Below are positions 52,001-61,100 of a stretch of DNA of 64,000 nucleotides, piece by piece. The position numbers and the translations under genes are program-made. This stretch comes from Limnomonas spitsbergensis (lineage: Eukaryota; Chlorophyta; Chlorophyceae; Chlamydomonadales). Position 1 is the first letter of the stretch; each line of letters starts with the position of its first letter. The notes below the pieces were generated by a model. That model ran no database searches. It saw only the letters and a list, made by a program, of their open reading frames with translations, and was not told where the DNA came from. The stretch lies in contig JAYJMM010000037.1 of assembly GCA_037349105.1 (NCBI GenBank), forward strand, positions 2,666,001 through 2,730,000, given 5' to 3'.

Positions 52001-54076
52001 GCTTTGTGCTGCGTTGCGCCTTGGTCCAGGCACGTCAGACGGCGTGTCTGCCGGGTCCCGGGGCCGAGCTGGGCATCACTTTGCAGAGACAGGCACCGCG
52101 ACCACGGATGAGGCGGGCGTCAGCAGTGGAGGAGCGCCGCAGGAGAAGAGCCGCGTCCAGGTAGGTTTTGCATTTCTTTGAAAAGCGGTCTGGGTGTGGG
52201 TGAGTCTCTTCCTGTTCTTTGAATGTGGTTTGAATTGGGGTGGGTATGGACCATTCGTTGTTTTTTATTATGGATGTGGTTGGAGTTTTTTCGGATATTT
52301 GTGGAGAGGGCCCTCCCTGACAGCGGGCCCCAGCGAGCTTACATTTCAAATTCAAGGGCGATAAGTGCTGGCTGCAACTACAATGTGCCGTTGCTGCATC
52401 ACACACACAAGCTGCATGATGGTACATCTTCATAGTAACTGCAAGCCACTGTTAGAGTGGGATGATTAAACCGTAGACCATTATTTATTTCAGTCCAGGG
52501 GGTATATCATTCGCTGGACTTCAGAAGCTGGAGGACTTCTGTGGTTTAATACCCTTTGATTTCAGGAGCTGAAGCAGAACTTACGTCTCTTTGTGTGACT
52601 CCCCCCCCCTCTCCATTCAGGAGCTGAAGGAGGTGTGTGACCGGCGGCACTGGCCGCAGCCAAGCTACGACTACACCCGGGACCTGCAGGCGAGGGGGCA
52701 GGGCAGGGAGCAATTGCAAACAAGAGTGGGGCAGGGAGGACCTGTATGTAAGGGCTGGGGAGCTGGTTTGGACAAGGAGCTCATATTTATATTAAGGGGA
52801 AGTCTGAACTCCCTGAGCGCACTTAAATGGTGTTGGCCCCCCTGCCCTCTTGATTCAGGTGAGGGAAGGGGAGGGGGGGCTTGGGGGCTGCAGGTGGGAG
52901 CAGGGGGCAGTGTTTGCTAAAATGTGCACCTGACTGCCGATGGTAGGCTTCTGGGTGGCCAGTGGCCACCACTGGCCTGATGGGGACCAACCTCGACCAG
53001 CCTACGGTCGGTGACCCATGCACCAGGCCTCTGCGGCCATAGGCTGTGATGCAGCTGAGTTGTAGCTGAAGCACCCTAAATAAGATATTGAAATGTTTGA
53101 CCTGATGGTGAGGGCAGGGAGCTCATGTTGGTTCGCTTTGAATTGTTAAATCATGAAACGTGTCTGTTATAGGAATGGATTGTGGGGTCTGCACAGTAGT
53201 ACAGCACCGGCTCTTGATGTGGTCGTTAGATCAAAATACCTCAAATTACTTAAAGGCAAACGTTGAAGAAATTCAAAAAATCTGAATCCGAAATCTGTTT
53301 GTTTTGTTTTTGTTATGTAGAGTGGGCTGGCTGTGATATAGAACATGCAATGTTGAACATATCTTGCCTCACCCCCACATATGATGAAAGCAAACGAGTC
53401 AAGGCACCACCCCGGCTAGGGGGGTGGGGGGCACAGGAGACTCTTAATTATAGCCATAGGCTATGGCTGCTGAGGCGACTCCCGGCTATCATCTTGTAAC
53501 GGCCAGACTAGTAGCTGCTGTGGCTGCCTGGGCGACTCGTATTTCGCCTCCTGTACCGGCCAATATAGAAGCTGTTCAGGAGCTGTTGTGACACCCCAAT
53601 TCCGGCTTAGTTGCGCCATATTGTCAGGCTCGACCTACTTGCTTGAAAATATCCTCCAAATCCAACTGTTATATTCCTGCCCGCTTGTCTCGGTACTGCT
53701 GCCACTGATATCTCTGGGGATGATTCTGCTGATGTTGCTGATGCTGCTCTTGATGCTGCTTCCGTCTTCTCACATTTTCAGATCGGAGGTGGATTCTGCT
53801 GATCCTGCTGATCCTGCTGATCCTGCTGATGCTACTGATCCTGCTGATCCTGCTGCTGCTGCTTATGCTGCTGCTCATGCTCATGCTTCTTTCTCCTCAC
53901 ATTTTCAGATGGGAGGTGGATTCTGTTGCACCTTGACTCTGCGGATAGAGCTCCGCTCCGAGGCTTTGCTCAACATCAGCTGCGGTCCTCACAGCACCAA
54001 GCGGGCGGCCAAGGAGGCAGCAGCGGCAGACGCGCTGACACAGCTGCTACAGAAAGGGTTGGGGTATCGGATTTGA
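43035..54076 (+). CDS. Multi-exon protein with two dsRNA-binding-like regions
   Basis: Exons I can support: 44514..44639, 45560..45632 (tentative), 46511..46671 or its duplicate 47727..47887, 47971..48102, 48827..48982, 50211..50444, 52030..52160, 52621..52689, 53909..54076; 43035..43138 is a possible earlier exon. The last two form a canonical dsRNA-binding motif: ELKEVCDRRHWPQPSYDYTR, then GGGFCCTLTLRIEL and STKRAAKEAAAADALTQLL, ending the protein. An earlier set resembles a second, diverged one: PRQYLLEYCSSQQ ... ITPEVH..SREQAEQTAAT, followed by LLRPEQLREWEGRM. This has some resemblance to the N-terminal part of DHX29-type helicases, but no helicase exon is visible. Exon 48827 is coiled-coil-like; exon 50211 is Gly/acidic. 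The last intron would use a GC donor (CAG|GCGAGG). At least one exon between 50444 and 52030 is unresolved, since phases do not match there. RNA binding is likely; the process is unknown. Confidence 0.6.
43160..43945 (+). repeat. 22-bp minisatellite, about 36 copies
   Basis: The unit is GGGAACAGGATCCGATCTGT plus GA, with variants (GATCTGATC, GGACTCAG, GGACACAG). It lies between the possible exon 43035-43138 and the exon at 44514, so it is probably intronic. Because the unit has no stop in some phases, long minus-strand frames of 262 and 267 codons appear; they are artefacts. Confidence 0.95.
44665..44830 (+). repeat. SINE-like repeat, family 2 (good copy)
   Basis: Core words in order: AACAGTGTTTATTTGAATGC, CACCAGACCACCTTTCGCAG, GCCACTGGGC, AGCCTTGACTGGCCTACAGC, GCACCAGATCC and the end TGTAGCTGAACTGTAGCTGA. 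The inverse strand has GGTTTGGTCC-like words in other copies, which recall a pol III B box. That would fit a tRNA-derived SINE but is unproven. Confidence 0.6.
44880..45530 (+). repeat. Interstitial telomere-like repeats
   Basis: Many CCCTAAAC, CCTAAACCCTGA and AACCCTGAACCC words lie in units of about 85-95 bp. Each unit also holds GGATCTCCA(G/T)TGCA and a (C/A)TTGCCG word. CCCTAAA is the plant/green-algal telomere unit. The block sits in an intron of the dsRNA-binding gene. TTAGGG-like words recur at 46830-46945. Confidence 0.75.
45590..45900 (+). repeat. Tandem array 1 carrying splice-donor motifs
   Basis: Three units of 117-120 bp each contain AACCAGCTGC or GACCAGCTGC, a TTCCTCATCTG-like word and TGCAG|GT. 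The GT positions are 45633, 45750 and 45870. The first unit forms the end of the tentative exon 45560-45632. Confidence 0.7.
46195..46285 (-). repeat. SINE-like repeat, family 2 (partial)
   Basis: It shows CAGCTACCATTCAGCTACAT, a GGTGCAGCAAGCCCTGCTGG block and then diverges after a G-run. Confidence 0.45.
46455..46671 (+). other. Duplicated exon, copy a
   Basis: This is the first copy of the exon with CYGCSVVPGPYEF. Within the duplicated block, the acceptor AAAATCAG (before 46511) and the donor CTCGAG|GTACGG (after 46671) are intact. The paired copy is at 47684-47887. Confidence 0.7.
47010..47110 (-). repeat. SINE-like repeat, family 2 (partial)
   Basis: It shows ATAGGCCGATCAAGGTTTGC, CATCGGC and GCCCAGTGGCCTGCCAAAGG in inverse orientation. 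Confidence 0.55.
47428..47460 (+). repeat. GT dinucleotide microsatellite
   Basis: A run of TG/GT repeats with two interruptions. Confidence 0.9.
47684..47887 (+). other. Duplicated exon, copy b
   Basis: This is the second copy of the same exon: 161 nt from 47727 to 47887, the same length and phases as copy a. It has 11 base differences, about eight of which change the residue. It is bounded by a 54-bp direct repeat (47630-47683 and 47884-47937), and the right repeat supplies its donor AGG|GTAAAG. Confidence 0.7.
48480..48665 (-). repeat. SINE-like repeat, family 2
   Basis: It begins with a triple CAGCTACG(G)TT word and has GGCCGTAGGCTGGTCAAGG, TTCGGTC and TGGTGGCTGCTGCGCGGCCT. The GGTTCGGTC piece is the closest match to a pol III B box among the copies. 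Confidence 0.6.
48929..49296 (+). repeat. Tandem array 2, exact 62-bp period, carrying splice-donor motifs
   Basis: Six units reproduce the 3' end of exon 48827-48982 together with its donor. The donor GT occurs at 48983, 49045, 49107, 49169, 49231 and 49293, exactly 62 bp apart. Units 1, 2, 3 and 6 read GCAG|GTGGG; units 4 and 5 read GCAT|GTGGG. Within each unit GGGTAGCTGCT is itself doubled. Confidence 0.9.
49320..49930 (+). repeat. Degenerate 30-40-bp repeats
   Basis: Words such as AGAAGGCCGTCTGG, GGTTGGGGTTTAGAAGG and GTCGTCTGGTC recur irregularly, and a G-run sits at 49691-49708. The tract is part of an intron of the dsRNA-binding gene. Confidence 0.6.
50440..51480 (+). repeat. Tandem array 3, units of about 91-118 bp, carrying splice-donor motifs
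   Basis: Seven or eight diverged units share GGGCGGGAGCG, GGGCTGGT, a CATGGCTG(C/T)GGCAT word and AGCAG|GTGGGTGTGGGG. Donor-like GT positions include 50515, 50612, 50730, 50821, 50929 and 51033, with a last one near 51475. In one phase two units encode GCG(L/I)CGGE preceded by YHGLVF, which suggests that a short coding segment was copied with its donor. Confidence 0.75.
51232..51385 (+). repeat. SINE-like repeat, family 2 (inside array 3)
   Basis: It carries GGCCGCCCCGCGGCCAGCCC, ACCAAACATGGACCGGCC, GGTGGCCCAAGCAGCAGGGC and a TAGCTGGACTGTAGCTG tail. Confidence 0.6.
51735..52040 (+). repeat. Degenerate repeats of about 85-110 bp
   Basis: TGGTCCAGGCACG-like words recur four times, with CTTATA or AGTAGG and TGCGCTGCG-like words between. 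The last copy leads directly into the exon at 52030, whose acceptor would be this TCCAG. Confidence 0.6.
52912..53082 (+). repeat. SINE-like repeat, family 2 (good copy)
   Basis: It has GGTGGCCAGTGGCCACCACT, GGCCTGATGGGGACCAACCT, CGACCAGCCTACGGTCGGTG, GCACCAGGCC and the tail GCAGCTGAGTTGTAGCTGAA. It lies in the last intron of the dsRNA-binding gene. Confidence 0.6.
53700..53890 (+). repeat. CTGATC/CTG-rich repeat before the last exon
   Basis: Units of CTGCTGATC and CTGATGCTG are repeated, ahead of the acceptor of the last exon. An acceptor plus exon start (ATTTTCAGAT, GGAGGTGGATTCTG) occurs both before (53775) and after (53901) the main block. Use of the first one meets a stop after six codons. 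Confidence 0.75.
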
Positions 54077-55194
54077 TGTTTAGGGAGTGGCACTGCTGCC
54101 GCACATTCATTTAATAACAATTGAAGGACTGGCGAAGTCTACTAATAGAAATGGGTGGGAATGGAACTGAAATGGACACCGGTGTGGGCCTACTGAAAGT
54201 TGTTTCGCCTGTAACGTCCACATTTAGGATGCTATGTACCAGCTGGGCCCTCTCTGAGTGGGGAAGATCGAAGCGTCAGGCAAGGCTGGGATGAGGGGCT
54301 GGGACCACATTATGACATGCCAGTGGCTATCCTCGTCCTCAACACACTTCAACCTCCATCCAAGACCTTGCGTAGCTGTTTTTCACCCCCCCCCCTCTTA
54401 GTTAAGCCATATTCAAGGCTACCTGTCAATGGCATTCCGCCTGGGGAGATGGTCCAGCGGGTAAATGATCCCTTCGCCGGGCTTTGCTGAATCATTCCCT
54501 GCCAGCCCCACGCGGCGCGTCCAGCAGCATCCAACGGGTTTGCACCGTTCTAAACCTCTGGGCCCTGCTCACGTAAGGCTACCTGTAAGGTTGTGTATGC
54601 AAACTCCGGACTGGACTTCGGGTGCATGGCATATCCCCATAACAACTTGAATTCCCAGGCAGCTTCGCAGCAGCTTTGTCAAACTGCATTCTTCTATAAG
54701 CCTCTCCATATGCCCTTTAGGCCCAACTTCCGACACATCTATACAGTATTATGACTCTGGGGTGACAGCTTGTTTTAAGCATCTCACTTCATATCGCAGG
54801 GTGGAATGCCCTTGATTTCTGCAAGTTGTTCGACCTTGTTGGGGGCTAGGCGCTACAGGGCTGGGTATTCTTGACTTCCCTTTGTTTTCTGCCCATTTAT
54901 TTTGCTCTCCTCTTTCTTCCTCGTCTCCCCTGTTGTTTCCAACCATACTGTGGAACGCCCATGGGCGAGCCTTTTTGAGCGTGGTGTTACGTCATCACAT
55001 GGGTTAATAGGTAGGAATGACATAGGGAGCCCACTCCCAAACTGGGTTTCTGAACACTTCCAGTCCAAACAACTCGCGCACACCGCCAAATATTGTATGG
55101 GGTCATTTCTGCCTGAAAGGCCCCACTGGTCAAGAACTTATCCGGTCTCTCTGCATGCCAAGCCCAGCCCCAGTCCCACCACTGCCACTGCTGG
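54077..55194. other. Spacer between convergent dsRNA-binding and tilS genes
   Basis: The two genes converge here, so it should hold both 3' ends. No gene is visible. One family 1 repeat lies at 54880-54998. Confidence 0.5.
54880..54998 (+). repeat. Dispersed short repeat, family 1 (long, diverged copy)
   Basis: It has GAACGCCCATGGGCGAGCC, TTTTTGAGCGTGG and TGTTACGTCATCA, preceded by a pyrimidine-rich half as in the other long copies. Confidence 0.6.
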
Positions 55195-58100
55195 TCAAGC
55201 ACTAGCATCATTCCGTCTGTCAGCATGCCAAGCCCGGCCAGATCCCGCCTCCAGCACCAACAACCTGCCCTCCACCCAGGCCCTCATGCCACGGGGCAGC
55301 GAGCCTGTGGACGCGGCAGGCCCGCCCCCCTCGCCGCAGTTGGAGAGAAGCTGCAGCACCTCCTCCACTGCGCTGTGTGTCAGGGCAGCGTTCGGCACCA
55401 GCCGCGACATGAGCTGACGCCTGGGGGGGGGGCGGGGGGAGGTTTCAGCAGCGGATGTTTGGGGAGTCTGATGAGGTGAGGTTTCAGCAGTGGGTGGTTT
55501 AGAAAGATGGGGTTCTGACAGGAGGGTAGGGAGGGGAAGAGGAGGCCTTAGTAACATGTGGCTGGGGGGGGGGGTTAAGGTTGAGTTGCCATGGCGAATC
55601 TGGTGGAAAACTCGTCTTGTCAGGCTAGCATAAGTGTGAATGTTTCTCTAAAGACGTGATACGCTTTAGAGAAACATCGGGATTGCTCAGGAGCCCTATG
55701 GGCACCTGAGGCCCGCCTGCGACTCTCCACCGTTGGTGGAGGGCCTCAGGTGCCCTCTGGGTACCCGAGCAATCCCGATGATTCTCTAAAGCGCGAAGCA
55801 GGGGGGGGGGGTGAAGCTACCAACATGAGGATGAAGAAACGGCCACTAACAAGCCAATTAATGTGTGAGAGGGGGGGGAAGAGGGGCTGCCATATAGCTG
55901 TGTATCTTGAGTGCCACTTGTTACGTGTGTTAAAGTCAATGACATTACACCTCAGGGCCATGCTGAAAAGCCTCGGCAGTGTGGGCGCCCGACTGTCTGG
56001 TCGGGAAAATAAAGCAATGGCTATAAAGGAATGAGGAGAAGGGAAAATAGCCATATAATTGTCTACCACTAGTGCCACCAGTGTTACCAGTGTAAAAGTG
56101 TCACACATGAATACATGATACATGATACAAGATTATACATTTGAATTGCTTGAATCTATGATACAAGCTGTGGTCCTACCCAAGACTCAAACCCTGCTTA
56201 ACTCTGACATGCAGACATGCACGTGATACCAGGACACAGCCTTACAGTTGGCGAATTTGCCAGGCAGGCATGCCCACGCGCCCCCTAGCACTTACAAGGC
56301 GCGCCTCTGTAGGGCGACTGGGGCCGCCACCAGCTCGCTTACAAGCAGCAGCCTCCGCTCAGGAGTGCCGCTGAGTTCATCCTCGCGAGCGACGCCGAGT
56401 GCCTCCGCAGGGACTGTGCCGGGTGCGGTCCCGAGCGCCTGAACGAGAGGGGTTCTAGTCGCTTTTGCTTCCACAGGGGCGGTGGAGCCTGGCTGCCCAG
56501 CATCGGTCCTAGATCTAGATGTCGCAGGAGCGCTTGCAGTACAGGTCGCCGTTGCCTCTTGCAACATGTACTGGATCGTGCTCGGCTCAATTGGGGACGG
56601 TGGTGATAGGATGGAGGAGGTATAGGGAGTGGTGAAAGGTAGCTTCAGGTCTTGCAGTGCTCGCACGGCTTCATGATGAGACGAGCCTGGTGTTAGAAAC
56701 GTCGCCAGGTAATCCAGCTGGGCTTCAAACAAAACAACTGACGCAACCGATTTAAGGTGTTCATCCGAGGAGGCCGCTAGACCCCTGCCAGACATTGTTG
56801 CAGCCATAAACGCGCTCGGTGTTGCACTTGTGGCCTTGGACCCGCCCGGTGTTGCAGGCGTTGTTGCGGCGTTGGATGGGCCCGCTTCTGTCGAGCCGCT
56901 ATCCACGCGCCGCCGATCCTTGAGCTCCAAAATATAAGCGCTCAAGGAGGTGCTCGCTCTACTGCCATCTCGCACTGGCTCACTTGCCCCCACCGACGCT
57001 GACAGCCTCAAGACGCTCCTCCTCCTGACGCCCGACTCCAGGGCGGCAGCCCCTGCTAAACAGCTGCTCAGAAGCTTCTCCGCAGCTTCCTCAAGCAGTG
57101 CCACCTCGTCCTGCAGTACCTCGGCGGTACGGGCGAGCGCTTCATCAGCGCGCGGGTTGAAGTGCTGCCGCAGATAGGGCATCAGCTCGTTGCGGATGCG
57201 ATTCCGTCGATATCTGGGACAGGAGGGACAGCAGGGTTGGGGGGGAGCAGCAGCTAGGCCAGTCCGCTTAGCAGGCCTTCTCAATGGATCAGCAGCAGGC
57301 CGTTCAGCTTCTGAAGGCTGCAGGAGCGCGGACAGAGGCTTCAGACAAATGTCTGCACCACCCCTCCGTTTGGGGGTCAGGACTGCACCCTACCCATTGG
57401 TGGGGAGAAGGCACAATCCTGACAACCCACGCACTCCTGTCGGCGCAACCAGGCAACACACCTAGCCACAAATCCGCTCTGCCTGGACCTTTCGCCTGAG
57501 AGTTAAGACTGTATGTAATTGTGCTAACACTGCAGCAACACCAGCTGACTTCAGAGCAAACGGAGGACCAGACGAAAACCCACTTTCGGCACATTGACCT
57601 GCCGGCCTCCACACATGGACTCTTTATGTTGGCCCCCCCTGTCCCCATCGACCCTCCTTGTTGAACCCCATTAAGTCGCACTTTTGAAGCTCGCTACCTC
57701 CATTGACATACTCCAACCAGATCCATCTTTCATTTCAAGTCCTCTCTAATCAACAATTGTTGCCAGCCTGTCACCTAAGTGTCTGAAAACCGTTTTCCCC
57801 GTCCAGTTAAGAATTGCAGGGTTGGGCAGGGTATACCCTGCCTGACTCGCCCACACCAGCTATTGCTTTTTAATCGAATCCTCACAAATTGACGTATACT
57901 GCCACCCAAGCGACTGAAAACCTTATTCACCGCCCTGTTCACAAGGGCAGGGAGGTTTGGCTGGTTACCCCCGTTTGACTCACTTGTTATCGCTGTTTGT
58001 CGAGTCCTCCCAGATGGGCAGGCCATGCTGCTCACAGAGCTCCAGAGTCTGATGGCGGCCCACCGTCAGCAGCGGCCGCACGAGGGACACCCCGGGGGCC

Positions 58101-61100
58101 AGGGGCCGGGACCAAGCAAGGGCCTGCCAAGGAGGTGCATGGCATGAGGCTTCAACAGAGTCCTCAAGGCATTATGTACAAAGGCTAGGGGGTCGTTCTC
58201 AACATGAGAGGCAGGAGGACAGGAGGGGCATCTGTAACGTCCCTGGATGCTACTGAGTCTAAGGCTATACAGATGTACACCTGTGTAATGGTCAGTGTAT
58301 CGTATCTTAAGGATATGTTGAGGAGACACTGACAGTACTGAGCAAGGCGGGGCTCTTTACACTACCAAACTCTAACTATATTCAACGTTATAGCAGAGTG
58401 CTACAGCATCTTCCACAGTGAATGCTGGGTTGAAAGGGTCAAGAGGGCTGACGCCTCGGATAAACAAGCGCAGACACACAAGAGAGGCATAGGGTTCAAA
58501 ATATGACGTGAACCGGTCATGGGCTCATGGCTGCTGTTGCACATCACGCAGCCCTTGTCGCAAAGCCTGAGAACGGAAGCCTGTATGGCTAGCTCAACAC
58601 CAAGTTCGCTGAACTGGCTGTAGATCTGTCAGGGATTTTGATGTTGGCATGTCATATGACTGCAGGAACAAGTGTTCTTTAGAGGTTTCTGAAGTTGCAA
58701 TTCAGCTGCATCACTGTTGATGGCCCAATGGGGCCAGGTGCATCAAACCCTGTTGCTTAGGGCCAACACTCGTACGCCGATCAAGCTTTGGTCCCCCATC
58801 GTCCCGGCGGTGGCTGCACAGCGGCCAACCTAGGCAAGCATTTACACAGTTCAATACACAGCTCCGCAGCGACCTAGCAGTGCTCCCTCGTTGCACCAGC
58901 ATGCCGTCGGCCCCAGCCCCTCTGAGATATTGTACCTGCCAGCCATTGTTAAATGTACAGCATTTTGTGTTTGCCAGCTACTAGCCCCTGCTCCATCGTC
59001 GCACCTGCATGCCGTCGGCCCCAGCCCCCCTCACAAGGTTGACAAGGAGGGTCTCAGCGCGGTCAGTGGCAGTGTGTCCAGTCACCACAACGTTACACCC
59101 CAGCTCAAGAGCCAGGTCAGCCAAGGTCTGGAGGGTTGAGAGACATTGCTTATTTCAGTGCATGCAAGACCAACTTTAGGGGTTTGCCGGGCGGCCACAA
59201 CTGGGTCGATGGTTACCCAACCTTGACTGGCCAAAGGAAGGTACTTCAAGCAGTAGGGGCTGGTGCAGCCAGCGCCCTGGCCATAGGTCATGAATCTCAT
59301 GATGCAGCGAAATTGCATCTGAAGCAAACCTAACTTATCAATGAATGGAAGTTGGCGGCAGGGATTCCTGACAATGTTATTCATTGGTGAAAGTTGTTCA
59401 ACCAGGCTGGCTGTGCTGGCGGCAATGAAATAAACCGCCACCACTGCCACCTTCAACAGGCATGCAGCTGTAGGCTGCCACCATGGTCATGAAGCTAGGT
59501 GACTGCAGCTAAGACAGAAAGATGCCGTTTCGAGGGATCTCGCGGCCCCACCCTGGAAAAGAAGCATAGCTTGTTCCATATTTTTACACAAACATGGCTC
59601 CAGGCTGAATCTCGCCGAACGCACCGGCTAGAACCCGTGCCACTGCGCTATAATATTTAAGGAATGCTCGTATCGCCCCCTCGTACCTGGTACCTCCACG
59701 CCCTGGCGCTAGCCTCAGTGCTTGGAGGCGGGTCCGGGGCCGTTCGAAGGTGGAAAGGCAGGCCCCACTTACACGCAAGACCTACGGCATGTGAGAAAGG
59801 GAGGGCGACAGCAAGAGGTCGGCTAAGCTTGTTGAGAAGAAAGAAGCTCAAAGGAACAGACGCAGCAGTGGGCAACTAGCATAGGCTAGCCATCCATTCA
59901 CAGATACGAAAATCAATGGAGGAGCAGAGAGGAGACAAACACTGGCCCCATACACCAGCCCCATGCAACAGCTCCATGCACTAGCCTATTGCACCGGCCC
60001 AAGGCAATTGACTCAATGTTATAGCCCATACACCGGCTCCATGTACCTGCCTATTGCACCAGTCCAATGCTCCAGCCAAAAGCGCGAGCCCCATGCACCA
60101 GCCCCATGCACCAGTCCAACGCTCCAGCCAAAAGCGCGAGCCCCATGCACCGGCCCCATGCACCAGCTCCGTGCCCCGGCGCCATGAGGATGGGTTGCCA
60201 GGAGGGCGTTGCCACACGCAAACTAAGTAGATCCCAGCAGATCCTCCCAGATACCGGTCGATCCCAATAAATCCCGGCTCAGACTCGTTTCCCACGCACC
60301 CGCCACATGCACAGCGTTAGCCTCAGAGTCGGCTCTCCATCGATGGTCGCAGTGGGCGACCTGTAGCCGCCATGCGCGTGCTCGCGACAGGTCAGTCATC
60401 AGTTGGGCCAGGCACACAGAGTCCTGCGAGGGGGGCAACAGGTTCTCGAAGGGGTCCGGAATGGACCATGCCCTTGGGGAGTGGCAAAGATGTGTGCCCA
60501 TATTCCTCAGATCTAGATCAGGAGCGCCCTGGCTGAGCTGAGTGCCAGGAGTGCCCACTTAACAATTTATTGAACACCAGACCAAGCTCAGCAGGCTGCT
60601 GCCCACCCACCACTGGGCCTACGGGCTATGAAGACCCCACTTTAACTGGCCACAGGCTCTAGGGTGTAGCTGTATTGTAGCAGAATTGCTGAAGCCCGTT
60701 AAAAGAAAACAGGACCTTGGCTGCCCTTGTGGCGGGTCAAACGGTACGAAGTGGGGCACAAGATCGTGGTGACGACGGTGGTCTGTTCAAAATGTGCAAG
60801 CACGCTGCCGCGGTCTGGGTGAGTGTGGCCAAGGCAGTGGTCATGTCCAATCAGCGTTCCATTTTTGGCTATGATTCCACCTTCGGAGGGCTGAAACGCG
60901 GCCGCCAAAGGCCCGATTAGGACCAAACCTGGACCCGCGCACAACTTGTGGCCAAAGCAGCATAGCGGCTGTCTGTCGGGTTTAGTTCCTCCCCAATCAG
61001 CCCATTGGCAGTCAATTAGCGCCCCCCGCAGGTGATCTTGAGACGTCTAAAATCTCACTGGCTCACTCTGCTGATCCGCCATTGTTGTAGCAGAAGTGTA

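Noticed and set aside
53588..53908. N-terminal part of a 162-codon frame running into the last dsRNA-binding exon
   Set aside because: It is a translation of the CTGATC-rich repeat and intron; the exon proper starts after the acceptor at 53908.
54440..54520. tRNA-like stretch (GGGGAGATGGTCCAGCGGG and following)
   Set aside because: It does not fold into a cloverleaf with a proper T-arm and anticodon arm by eye.
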